From the NCBI GenBank assembly GCA_014871385.1, contig CM026426.1:44750484-44814483 (forward strand): a stretch of 64,000 nt of DNA, given 5' to 3'. The notes beneath the pieces were generated by a model, which worked only from the letters and a program-made list of their open reading frames with translations, had not been told where the DNA came from and did no database searches. Below are positions 23,961-34,959 of this stretch, one piece after another (positions within the stretch are counted from its first letter, which is position 1; each line of letters opens with the position of its first letter). The stretch comes from Ceratodon purpureus. Lineage: Eukaryota > Streptophyta > Bryopsida > Pseudoditrichales > Ditrichaceae. The translations under genes were made by a program, and so were the position numbers.

Positions 23961-26879
23961 CTCTCAAATAAACAAAGACCCTAAACAATGACACACAAAC
24001 AATGAAATCCCACCCTAAACCAAACCCTCAGTACAGCAAACGCATCTCACAAAATTGTAATTCTCAATCCCTCTATCCCTCAGAGAAACCAATAACCCTC
24101 AAACCCTCTAACACTCGATCCCTCTATCCCTCACAAAACCCCCTAATCCTCCATCTAAACTAACAACACAACAACTAACATTATAACAACAGAACCTCCC
24201 CTTCAAAACTCCCAACTTTTAAGCAAATTGCGAAACCACAAAACACAAACGAGACTAGACCAATACAAATAAGACTGGAGAAAACTGGAGGTGCGAGATG
24301 ATGACTACCGGCTACAACAGGTGCGACCCAATCCGGTTACCTGAGACCACCAGTCAAGTCCAACGTTATTGGTCGAGCTGAGCCTGGGCGAAGGTGGATC
24401 GCGATGGTGATATTGGCAGCTAGGATTATCCAGAGAAGTACTACAGATACTTACTAGCATAAATGTACTATAAAAGTACTTCTAAAATCCGCCCAAAGTG
24501 TACCCGGTGTAGTGTACTGACACCCCGTATTGCATTGTGAAGGAGTAATTCTCAGCAAAATCCACAACAGACACTGTGGTATCTTTTGGGAAATTCTCTA
24601 AACATTGCTAGAACCGACGGTCTTTCCATTGCGCAACAAAACTGTGTCGCACAAAGAACTGCAATTTCGGGTTGAAGTTAGCAAGAAACTCATTTGAGGT
24701 AGTCTCTTTATAAACCAGCTATAGTTTTCTCCTTTGCTCCTCCTTTGTGGTGAGAACATCTACCATTTCAAAGCGCTTCTACTCCAACTTTCTGTTAGAA
24801 TCACCTTGCTCTTCAACAGGGCAAACTCGCAACAACTCAATTCCACATGCATTGCACTCGTCAAAGATTCATTCCCTCTTATGCCATTCACACAAGTCAT
24901 CTTTTGGGCACAATATAGCATCCTAAAGCTCAGCCGTCCCTGCATAGGTTGACACCAAATTCTTACAGCATCCAGACTCTTCTTCTCGACAAGACTCTCT
25001 ATATTTACAATTCATTTCCTACATGGCTACAAATCTCTTCACACATACAACTGCAAATTGTTGAATTGTGCATACCTAATCTTTGATGCATGTTGTTAAA
25101 GCCTTGCCTCAATTTGTCCATTTCAACATGGTAATTGCAGCAACAAAATTTTTGTTCTTTGAGCTTCTTAACAAATCAAACATCCTCTTACCTACAATCA
25201 CCATAGGATCACGTAATCTCAAATAAATAGCCATCCGCACAGACCAGCCATTGAATTAGAATACTACAAGCTAACGCAGTCATTCTACAGTCCATTGCGG
25301 TAGCCAAGAACTACCACAATATTCCACGATTTTACGCTCACAGTACATAATAACTGTGGAATTCAACTACGACTCAATGCATATCTCTTCAATGTCACCC
25401 CATACTCCTGAACCACTCCCAGAAATCACCATAGGTTCCCTAAACCCTTTTCAAAGTATACACATATATCCCAAAACATCCCTCAACTCTTCGTAGACAC
25501 TCTAAGTATCTCTAAATCTTTCCATTGTAATTAATTCACTTCACATCTAATCCCAATAACTACAATACACTTCACTCTTTGTTGACAGAAGCAAATGAAC
25601 CCTGCATTTTGAAACATTCAATATTACATATAACTAGTATTTTTTCCACAAATAAACTTATGTTACTCATAAAGCACCAATTGGGATTGCCGTAGTGGAA
25701 CCAGACGAGATGTCGGTCCTGTAGGGACTTGACCTTCCAGGGGAGGAAAGATTCCGCACTCCCCACTTTACGGGTGCCACACCGGAAGGTACAGTGTAGG
25801 GATCCAATTAGGGTATGCCAAGAGAGACCCCCATGGCATTGTCATTGGTCCAAGGGATCCCTTAACCTCTGATTGCTATATGGATGCGTCAATTCGAAGG
25901 TCTCAATGAAGCTCAGAGTATATTTCCTTCTGCGGCTTCCTTGGATAGACAACTTACTCTAGAGGGTATTTAATGTGCAATTGAGTGCTTTCTAAAGGAA
26001 TACTAACACAATGACGTACTACGATTCAATAAGGAAATGCGAGAAACCCAACACGAGATGAAGAAGTTGTTACTAACTACGCGGAGAATCAAGAATCTTG
26101 GGTGGAGCAACTCCTCCAACAAGACTATAGAAAAGGCGATTGCAGTAACCATTGAGGTAATAAACCAAAGTAGAATATGAACCAATTAACAAAATTACGC
26201 TTCCACCTTCAACACAGTTTTCTTAAAGTAGTGGCAAGTTACGGAACAACCCTTTGTAAAATTGCCAAATATACTTCTTGTTTTATAATTAAAAACTCAG
26301 GAAGACACGTATTAACACCATAGTTGTTATTTTAGGAAATTTGTCATCTTCCAAATTAATGCATCTTGTACAATCAAGATAACCTGGGCATGAAAATCTG
26401 ATACATGAATAGAAATGAGTTATAGAAGATAATTTTCATTAGATTGGGAGGTAATTATGAATAGAAAAAGGGAAATAAAACGAACGGATAATGATTGCAA
26501 ACTTCAATTAGATATATGACCAAAAATACAACTTAGGTCAAACTAATCTAAAAGTATAGTAAGTGACGGGCACAAAGGTTAATGAAGAACTGTTTAGATT
26601 GCTTTAACTCAAAATTGTTGCCCGTAGCCAAGATATAGTTGATATAGAATCTGCCGTTACCAGAAATTGTGTATAATTGACTTCCAACTTTCCTATTATA
26701 CACGAAGTAATATAATGTGCTAGCATTCTAAACACCTACAATAACAACTTCAATACTATATGTCAATTCTGATTCCAAGGCACAAATCTTTTGAAGGAGT
26801 CTTTAATGATGTCAATTTGTATTTGCGAGATCTTCATCATGGGATCCATTCCACAATCTCGATCTGCGACATCCTTCTT
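23961..26879. other. Long gene-poor stretch
   Basis: Only fragments look coding. A minus frame at 25800-25572 contains FRCGTRKVGSAESFLPWKVK and HLVWFHYGNPNWCFM, and ends at a plausible exon border. A plus frame near 26020-26160 contains FNKEMRETQHEMKKLLLTTR before a possible GT donor. Neither can be assigned. Around 24055-24150 there is a loose ctctatccctca repeat. Confidence 0.35.
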
Positions 26880-28400
26880 TACCTAATATTTCCAAGCAGT
26901 TAGGGCTGGATTGATACCCTTTCATGAGAGGGGCACATCCTTCTCCACTGTTTAACAAAGTCTCTCATCCACATCCCAATCTTTTCACAACATCTCCATC
27001 TTGCAAAATTGGACGAAAGAACTCCACTTGGAATGTGTTTGACAGTTCAAGATTTGAAATTTAGCTAGTGAGCGCCTGTGCAAGCAAGAAAGGACGGTTG
27101 TCTTCGGCGCAAGGTCGTGATGCCAGCAAATACCTTGCAAAAAGGTCTCGAGCTACTCGGAACGAAGGGCATTCCAAGACCTCGTTTCACGACTTTATTC
27201 CACACCCATTTCTTTTAGGCAGTCAATCATAGTTGTGGCAGAATATTTTGTATTTCATTACAGGGCGTCCAGTAGATTTGACATAAAACTTGAAGTGATG
27301 AGCTTTTTTATGTCCCATCAACATGTCGTTGCCATTTAACATCTAATCCCCAATGAACTTCTTGAAAACATGAACCTCTTGAATGAGGTGTGAAGTGGTT
27401 GGAACTGTTTCATTCATCATAAAGGACTTTATTAGCAATGGAATAATAGGGAAGTCCTCTCTTGGCAAAGTCATGCTTCATCGGCCAAAGGACATCTATG
27501 TTGTCATGTGTATGTCCGACCAACATTAATTTTACATACACTTCCCATAACACATGCATCGCTACTAGAAGAGATCAGAAGGAGAAAACGTACATGTTCT
27601 TGTTATCATTAACAGCATCATCCATTATCACATTTACAATATGAGGTAAAGGATTGGCCGGCACAGTGACTATTGGAGGTGGGCCTAGAGGATCAAGGCA
27701 CATCTCTGACCCGTTAAATAGAGCGGAATATAGAGGATGAAAAGGGTCATCAAAAAAGAGTTCCCTAGAGGTCGACTTTGGCGGTGCTTCCAAACGGCGG
27801 AGTAGCTTAGCAAAGGAACCAACGGTTTAATTGGCATTGTGAGAGTAAACTTCAAGACCATAATGAGCATAACGCTCGTCAACATGGCCATAAGCTAGTA
27901 TTCTTGTGACCGCAAGAGGCAACTTCATGAAACTGTCTCAATGTCTCACCTTGTGGTTTAATTTATCATGCAAAATTGTCAAAACCTCATGCGGAGAGGC
28001 GTTCACCTTAATTGAATTAGGTAGTACAAGTCTCTATGCCCATAGGCCGACTCCATGTGGACCTTCATCTTCTTAGACTTCAATAAGGAGGCTTGAAAGC
28101 GAGTTTGGATCAACTTCTTCTGCAACTGAAATTCATCACATCTTGAGCAATGAGCAAAGTTGTCTTCTACTCTTTTGGCATAATATTCAGGGTAGCAAAG
28201 CCTTTGTTTCTTGCTCAAACTAGAAGCGGACATTGGAGGCAAACCACAATCAACAATGTGCTCATCGAAAAGTGGAATATGTTCCCACCATTTGAAACTA
28301 GACATAAAAACTTTTGCAACAACTGTCTCTCTTGTAGGAAGAACGCAAGTCTTCTGCGGCATGTAATCGGCATGCCTGTCAAGAATGGCGCTGAGGATTG
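26880..28400 (-). pseudogene. DUF7869-like protein, probable mobile-element gene, decayed
   Basis: The N-terminal part (28362-28003) has KKQRLCYPEYYAKRVEDNFA and a CSRC pair. The core on the same strand reads HIVNVIMDDAVNDNKNMYVF (about 27650-27580), then after a TGA the block LMLVGHTHDNIDVLWPMKHD (about 27535-27480). A D-N-x-x-(E/D)-N-K-N strand followed by V-G-H-T-H-x-x-I-D is the hallmark of the DUF7869 family, which is widespread in repetitive gene families of algae, plants and animals and often assumed to be transposase-like. Several stops and shifts lie between the blocks. The reading below about 27430 decays quickly. Function is unknown. The family label is from memory of the motif. 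Confidence 0.6.
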
Positions 28401-28670
28401 CATTTGCTATGATAGTGTGATTTCTAGGCTTGTGAAGTCTTGTGTAATTGTCGAATTACAAAAGCACGGTACTTTGTATTGCGATAGAATGTACTGAAAC
28501 TGACAATCATGATCTTCATCGATGGGAAGGGGCAAACATTTACATTTGTGGCATTCTTGTCTGTGAGATTGGAGGTGCATTCTTGTGGAACTGTCACTAG
28601 CGTTAGACACAATGCAAAGTTCAGCATATATTTGACGCTACAAAATTGATTGACTGCTGAATCATGCAAA
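28401..28670 (-). other. Possible 5' part of the DUF7869-like gene
   Basis: Short overlapping minus frames contain a Cys/His cluster (HRQECHKCKCLPLP). This is suggestive of an upstream zinc-binding exon, but the borders are unclear. Confidence 0.25.
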
Positions 28671-29700
28671 ATTAAGCGTTTTGTGAGATTGGAGGTGTTG
28701 TGTTCTTTGAGGAATTGTCATAGGATTGGAGGCGGTTACCAATGGATCAGTTATGCTTTGCAACCCACCGGTTATATACATCAGGTTCACTGTGGTGTTG
28801 CAGGCTAACTTTGTCTAGATAAATGCAGTTGATTGGCTACATCTTAAACGAGCACCTCCATTCATCTGATGCCTCATCTTCGTTCAACAATTACAAGACC
28901 TGCACCATGACGATCAAATCACCAAGGAGACCAATTAAATCTACTACCATGCTAGATCTTGGGTAACGGATCAATCCCTTTGCTAATGGGATATTATTGG
29001 CATTGGAAATTGTAATAGTCTTCTTTTTCCATTACCTTGAAGGAACCATTTGAAAGTCAAGAAGGTCTAGGTTAAGCAGGGCCTTCATTGAGAGCTCCTT
29101 ATCTGAAGAGTAATCTTTATTACCTAACATATATGAATTTATGCAAAGCAAGTATAAATTGCAGAACTGAATACATTTAACATTGAAGTTGATAGGATAT
29201 CAGAGCCGAATACGAAACAAATCTTTTCCACTTATTAGTCAGCTTAGCTCAAACCAAACTCAATTGTTGCATCTTGACATCATTTTCATTATAGACACAT
29301 GATACAAAGATATTTTAACAGCTTCCAGGAGTTTTTCCTCTACTTTTTACATAAATTGGAATTCTCAATGTATGCCAATATGAAGTTTAGCTCCAATCGA
29401 GCAAAAAACATTCACTGAATGCAGTGCAATTGAGCTCAACTCCAGCTAAACTGTTAGTAGATCTCCAATGACCAACCTCCATTGCATTTTGTAAATATGC
29501 CACATTTAAGTAAATCCGGACTTAAAGGTAAAAACCGGACCTCGAGTACACTTTTCACATGAACGCAAGACGGTGAAATCACACGATGATATCGTGGGCA
29601 GTATCACAAAAATGCACTAGATACTGGTTTTCAACCGAAGTTCACACAATGTTGCACAAATTGTGCTCAAGATATATTTATTGAACGATGTGTTTGTTTC
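28671..29700. other. Gene-free spacer
   Basis: Nothing is recognised. Confidence 0.35.
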
Positions 29701-30375
29701 CTATGATCCACCATCACTACGTAACACTCTTTCAATGTTCCACCTCTCAATCAGTCTACGCTTAAACTTTCCGTCCTTCTGATTTCTATGCAGGTACTCC
29801 TTTATCAAGGCGGAAAACTTTAGCGACAGAATGAACGGAAGCAACGCTGTTGCTACGTCAGGAATTACGCTTGCTGCGTTGGGTAACGTCATTTCACCAC
29901 TCCACGGAGTTGGAAAGTAGTACGCCAGGTCTCCATTGAAAACATGCCTCATTGGCTAGTCATCAACCTTCAGAATTTTGTCTAGACCACAGAAGTGCTT
30001 CGTCTTCTCATTTGTTACGAGTCTGGATAGCTCCTTGTCACAAAATGGATACAAATGTAGCCTGGAACACTTGTTTTGTCTACAACTGAAGAGCAACCGT
30101 GACCTGATCTCATCGGGTAGGAGATATTGAATAACCTTACTTAGTCGTGCGGGGGCCATGGAGGACCATATTCCAACTTCGAAGTTGTTGAGAAGTATCC
30201 TGAAGAATTCTAGAAGACCGGGACGAGCCATAATGTTGCTCAGATTGAAGCGACGGGGGGTGCACTTGATATATTGCTCAAAACAAAGCAATTTGTTAAC
30301 AGAGAGCATCATAACCTTCCTCGAAACATCTCGTCGCTGTGGACATAAAGCACCGCCAGATATTATAATCAACAT
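29701..30375 (-). pseudogene. FCP1/NIF-type HAD phosphatase-like domain, copy 2
   Basis: One frame with a single internal stop. It reads RPGLLEFFRILLNNFEVGIW, then SSMAPARLSKVIQYLLP, LLFSCRQNKC, KTKHFCGLDKIL and KVDD*PMRHVFNGDLAYYF. RPG..EF, (V/I)W(S/T)S and VDDSP match the second and third blocks of FCP1 homology (CTD-phosphatase) domains. The stop replaces the serine of VDDS (TAG at about 29953-29955). The catalytic DxDGT block is not recognisable upstream: the corresponding region reads LIIISGGALC. It lies 0.6 kb downstream of copy 1 on the same strand. Either a tandem pair or two relatives from a larger family. Confidence 0.6.
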
Positions 30376-30378
30376 AAT

Positions 30379-30400
30379 GGATCGTAGGATCCTACAATCC
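30379..30400. repeat. GGATCC-centred palindrome
   Basis: ggatcgtaggatcctacaat plus cc is near-perfectly self-complementary. Confidence 0.85.
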
Positions 30401-30952
30401 CAAAGTAAAAACTAGTGAGCAAAAGCATGGAAACTAAAATCGGCGCTCTAATTTATCCATGGGCATTGTAGGATCCTAGGATGGAGATAATTGAATTCAT
30501 CCATATTCAGAAGGTCCCTAATTCACGTCTAGACCATAGCTCCTATGCATCACTCTGCCTGCCCGCAGAACTACTGTAAAATTGGGGGTTATAACACAGC
30601 CCCTCTCAATGTTCGTGGTCTGATCCTACAATCATATTACAATTTGCATTCTCCTTGTTGTGAACAAAATACTGTTCACACAACCTGTGGATAGAATGTT
30701 GTTACACCTGGATTCAAGAAGTTGAGGTATATCCTACAAGTTTATGTAGATAAGAAATTTTACAAAGTGTGCAACTCAATACAAATATTGAAGTAGCTAG
30801 TGAATCGCTCACAGTTCAGTGCTTCAAAAATTGAAGCGCACCTTGTTCATCGGTATTTACACCTTCACTACAAGAACTATATCCTCATTACTACGTGCGT
30901 CCTTGAAGGGAATGAAACAAAACTGTACAAAGTATACACGACGCCCCTAACA

Positions 30953-31657
30953 CTAAATTTGTGGGGTGATTGTCCAAGATGATGATTCAGTTGTATGGAC
31001 TACCATCCACGATGTCTTGAGCCATTCGAGAATAGAAGTCCTATAGTCAACAAATCCGGTATTAGGGTAATTTTTACGGACATATGTCTGGACAAGGAGG
31101 CCAGCATCAAACATAGATTCGAGCGAAGGAAGCAAAGTGGACATGAGGAACTTGTCCCCAGGCTCCCCCCTCTACATAATGAAATAGATAGCATTATCAT
31201 TATCGTTGAGAAGATTCTTGTACCAGCTGTCATCAATGAGCAATGTTTGGCTGAGGTCAACATGCTCAAGCTTACTCTGGACCTTCTTAGGGTCTTTAAG
31301 CATGATTTTTTTGTCTAGGTTGTCCACGTTTAGCTAACTGGACTTGGTAGCCTCGGTCTGCGTTAGCATTGTTAGGTGCTTAGCCTTAAGTTTTGACCCT
31401 TCTAAAACCTGCCCTAGAATCATATCCACATTCTTTTTAATTGCACAACTCCATACCACGACATTAGCCTTCTCTGCTAACACCTCCAAGAAGTGTCCCG
31501 CGTCAGGCCTAACTTTTATCGCTTGATCTTTATTGCCGCTTTGCACTACAAGAAAACCATTCAAGTCTACCACTATAGTGTTCCGAGGTTGCCTTACCTT
31601 CTTGCCACTAGTCCCGGTTGACTTTACGGTGGCAGTATGTTTGCCTGCAAATGACAA
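30953..31657 (-). pseudogene. FCP1/NIF-type HAD phosphatase-like domain, copy 1
   Basis: The first part (31657-31334) reads NTIVVDLNGFLVV, KVRPDAGHFLEVLAEKANVV and VWSCAIKKNVDMILGQVL. It continues (31320-30953) with DPKKVQSKLEHVDLSQTLL, IDDSWYKNLLNDNDNAIYF, a TAG stop and GDKFLMSTLLPSLESMFD. This is the block order of FCP1-type phosphatases acting on phosphorylated proteins such as the RNA polymerase II tail. The nucleophile motif DxDGT is altered to DLNGF, so the second catalytic aspartate is missing. The stop within the domain marks it as a pseudogene. Confidence 0.65.
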
Positions 31658-31854
31658 CCAAATCGATAATAAGAATCTTACTTACAGAGCATACGTCATG
31701 TAAAACCAAATAATGTGGCGAGAGTTACCCTCTCTAGACGAAGCAGATCCCTTTTTTGAAGGAACACTTGGTAAATTCCTCTTGTTTTGCGTAGACTTCG
31801 ACCCTTGAGAAGAAAATAAAACATTTCTGTTAGAACACTGAGACGAGCGAATGG

Positions 31855-32019
31855 ATCGTAGGATCCTACGATTTTGAAAGAGGATGTCACATTCCGACAA
31901 ACCAAATAAAAGATCATAGGATCGTAAGATCCTTTTTAGAGATCATAGGATCCTACGATATGCAACGGGAGATCGTAAGGATCCTACTTTCCCTTCTGGA
32001 TAGTAGGATCCTACAATCC
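31855..32019. repeat. Cluster of five GATC-centred palindromes
   Basis: It includes perfect atcgtaggatcctacgat (31855-31872) and variants at 31911-31932, 31941-31960, 31970-31987 and 31998-32019. Confidence 0.9.
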
Positions 32020-32148
32020 TAGACTCCACAGAAAATCCCTGAATAAGATTACTCTAAACCGCTTAGAAAACTGGTAGGAAATACCTTCTGTGGGAGTTTT
32101 GGTATTTGCAAGCTGCACATTCTGTGAACCAGACTCCGAGCGGACATC

Positions 32149-32700
32149 TTAGGAAAGTGTCAAGGTATACGTTCCAGGAGGGCTGAAAGGTGGCAACCCC
32201 GCTTCGTGGGCTTCTTCAAAGACACCAACAATTACCTCTTTGTCCTTTGCCAAGTTTCTAGGCAAAGGTGGAAGAGTGGATCCGGAGTCTTGCATCCTGG
32301 CAAGCGTATCCGGGACAGATTTCTGCTGCAAATCACCTACGGACACTTGGACTTGACTTGAGGACGTACATAAGTCGGTATCAATCTGCATTGGAGACGG
32401 TTTAGTCGATGGAAGATGAACTAGCATAGAAGATGTAATGCCAAAGGGAGGTGTAGACATGACAGCCTCTACCGCTAACGGCATTTCAACATCTTGTCCA
32501 GGAGCGCAAGATTTGCCATGGAAACTTTTTCGTGCACTTGAACTAGTACCCGCCCGGTGTTTCTCTTCAGCTGGACTAGTGGAAGAGTAAATTCTGAGTT
32601 CATTTCGAGAAAGTTCCTTCGAAGGGGGGACTCCAGCTTGACAGTGGACTTCTGAAAGGATACACCTAAAGATGGCGGGTTGTTGGGGGTTTAATCTGCA
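32149..32700 (-). CDS. Low-complexity Ser/Pro-rich exon, probably N-terminal to FCP1-like copy 1
   Basis: It is an open minus frame ending at 32149. It is Ser/Thr/Pro-rich and carries short motifs (MPLAVEAVMSTPPFGIT, NLAKDKEVIVGVFEEAHEAG). A plausible acceptor precedes it near 32696. It lies between the acidic exon and the phosphatase-like domain on the same strand. No domain is recognised. Confidence 0.35.
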   Translation of the reverse strand, partial: CRLNPQQPAIFRCILSEVHCQAGVPPSKELSRNELRIYSSTSPAEEKHRAGTSSSARKSFHGKSCAPGQDVEMPLAVEAVMSTPPFGITSSMLVHLPSTKPSPMQIDTDLCTSSSQVQVSVGDLQQKSVPDTLARMQDSGSTLPPLPRNLAKDKEVIVGVFEEAHEAGLPPFSPPGTYTLTLS

Positions 32701-32848
32701 AAGCAAACCGTAACAAAAATAAATACACCACATGTTGAACAATGACACATTGTATGGTTCATTCACCAATAGTGACATTGATATAGTTAGTTCTCTACTA
32801 TCTATCAAAGACCACATCCGATTACTACTACTAAAGTCGGGAACTACA

Positions 32849-33330
32849 TCATACGTCAATATTTTTATAAAGATCTTCTTCGTCATCATCATTGAGATGT
32901 CCGCCGCGATTGTGAGAGCCCGAACAATTAGAAGATCCTCCCAGTACCAATTTCTTTTGAGCACGTCCTACACGATCGCGCTCACCCTCCTCTTCTTCTC
33001 GCCGTTCATCATCCTCATCCTCTTCTTCCTGCCCATCATCATCCCCTTCCTCTTCTTCCCGCACTTCATCATCCTCTTCCAAATCGTCATCATGGACTAC
33101 ATCCTCCTCACCCGGAGAGCCCTCCTCATTGTCGGAAACGTCTATCATTGCTTTCTTCCTGATCTTGGCACCCCTCTTCTTTTTCTCCCTCATTGTTAGA
33201 GCAGCCATTGCAGGTATGGTTATCGCAAGCGTTCTTGCACTTTTGAGATTATCACTCGCCGTTTTTGTGGCTTTCTCCACTTCATTTTGGTTGAACACAA
33301 TTTCGAGGACTTGAGCGCTTCTTTTCTACA
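32849..33330 (-). CDS. Acidic low-complexity exon
   Basis: It has a basic start (VFNQNEVEKATKTASDNLKS, REKKKRGAKIRKKA) followed by about 60 residues nearly all Glu/Asp, then GHLNDDDEEDLYKN. It is on the same strand as, and upstream of, the Ser/Pro-rich exon. The hydrophobic plus-strand ORFs here are its complement. It is probably the 5' coding exon of the FCP1-like gene. Function is unknown. Confidence 0.4.
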
Positions 33331-33434
33331 TCAACCAAAAGTAAGGTAGAAGAGAGAATAGGAGAAACCAGTAGGTGATAATGTTATGACAATAAATAGA
33401 AGAAAATAATGAAAGCAAAAAGGGTTTAGGGAAT

Positions 33435-33514
33435 GAGATCGTAGGATCCTACAATCTCCCAATGCATGAAGGTTGAAGAGCGGGACTCATTTAGAGATCG
33501 TAGGATCCTACAAT
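33435..33514. repeat. Two further GGATCC-centred palindromes
   Basis: gagatcgtaggatcctacaa (33435 on) and gatcgtaggatcctacaat (33496-33514) repeat the core of 31855-31872. Confidence 0.85.
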
Positions 33515-33659
33515 AATTCCAACGCTGATTCCGATCTGTAATCTCCTCTTTACTTGGATCAAGAACTATAGCGAGATCCCTGTTTTTCCTGCTCATTAGG
33601 AGGCACTTGTAGATTGATGCCATGGACGGTCTTGACATTGCTGGCACGTCCTAAATCCG

Positions 33660-34959
33660 GTCGCCTTTGTCCCTTTTCTGGTGGTCAAATAAAATCCCAA
33701 GAAGTGTCGGATAGATTTAATGTGGAGACCGCTTTGTAAAAAATCGCTCTTAAGGAGGATCCTTGCATACCTTCTCGTATCAAGTGTCTATGGTGGACTC
33801 GGTAACTCTGTACTTCCTTGCAGCAATATCATACTCAGCATTGGTGTACGAGTCTGCTCACATTGTCTTACACCTTAGTTCTTTTTTCTCGAAGTAGTGC
33901 ATGAACTCGTTCTTGATAAGCCTGCGCTTCTTCTCCAAATGAGATGCCTCATTGAGGCTCGGAAGAACGGGTTGTTTCTTGGTGGACTTTGTGGACATTA
34001 CAGACACCTTTTTTAGTAACACCAGCTCCGTTACCTTTAAGATGTCAACATCTCGCATGAAGTAAAGCGGCTGTCGGAACACAGAAACTCACTTAACGTC
34101 CGGGTAACACTCATAACGAGCGTAAATTCCCGTATAGTCAACTAGGTTCCGAGTATCGTCCAGGGATTCAATAGTTCTTTGTCAGGTGATTACTTACAAT
34201 TGTTCCGAGTCTCCTTACTGCTCAGATAGTAACTCCTGAACGTAACGCTTCTCTACTCTCCTGTTACTTTTTGTTTATCACCAACAAAACCCCAACGTCT
34301 CGGATAGGGGCTACCTCACAACTGACTTAGAACACTCTGGCCAGCAGGTCACACAGGCAGCTAATTCCGGTCCGTGAGACTACAACAACAAACCGATCCT
34401 TATCTGAAAGAACCAAGATCCGGTTATTCCTAGGTGACCCGTACCACTTTCTGAACCCCCTCTCAGAGAGTGCGAAACCTCTTCAAAAGTTCAGGGAGCC
34501 CGATCAAGTACCCCTCGATCCGCTTTGACCTTAGCGACGGCTATTCCGCGTGAGGTTGGGTTGGGGACAGAACAGTGAGGCTTCAACTCCTACGACAACC
34601 CGCTCAATCTTTTCGCTCAATCTCAATACCATTCCGATTCAGGTCCCGTCACAACTTCCATCACCTTCCTATCCAAATTACAGCGGAACTCTTAACACCC
34701 TCTCGAATCATTCACACTTAGCTGGAAACCACGTACAATACTTGCAAAACACAAATACTTTACTGATAAGGAATATAGAAAGAAATCATGCAAAATGAAG
34801 ACTCGGCCTGCATCGCCTTCCCCGTTTAAGTAAGCAGGGGCTTTCACAAAAGCGGCGGCGCCGAAAGTTCAATAAAAAACCCTAATTCCTAATCATCTAC
34901 CTAGGATCCTACTTTACGGTTAATTAGGATCTTGCCGGTGTGATACCTACTCCTATAAA
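33660..34959. other. Spacer with weak minus-strand frames
   Basis: A minus frame at 34082-33858 (LNEASHLEKKRRLIKNEFMH) is charged and protein-like but unassigned. Another taggatccta palindrome lies at 34902-34911. No LTR or inverted repeat is recognised. Confidence 0.3.

Noticed and set aside
32732..33314. Hydrophobic plus-strand ORFs resembling membrane proteins
   Set aside because: They are the complement of a Glu/Asp-rich minus-strand exon.
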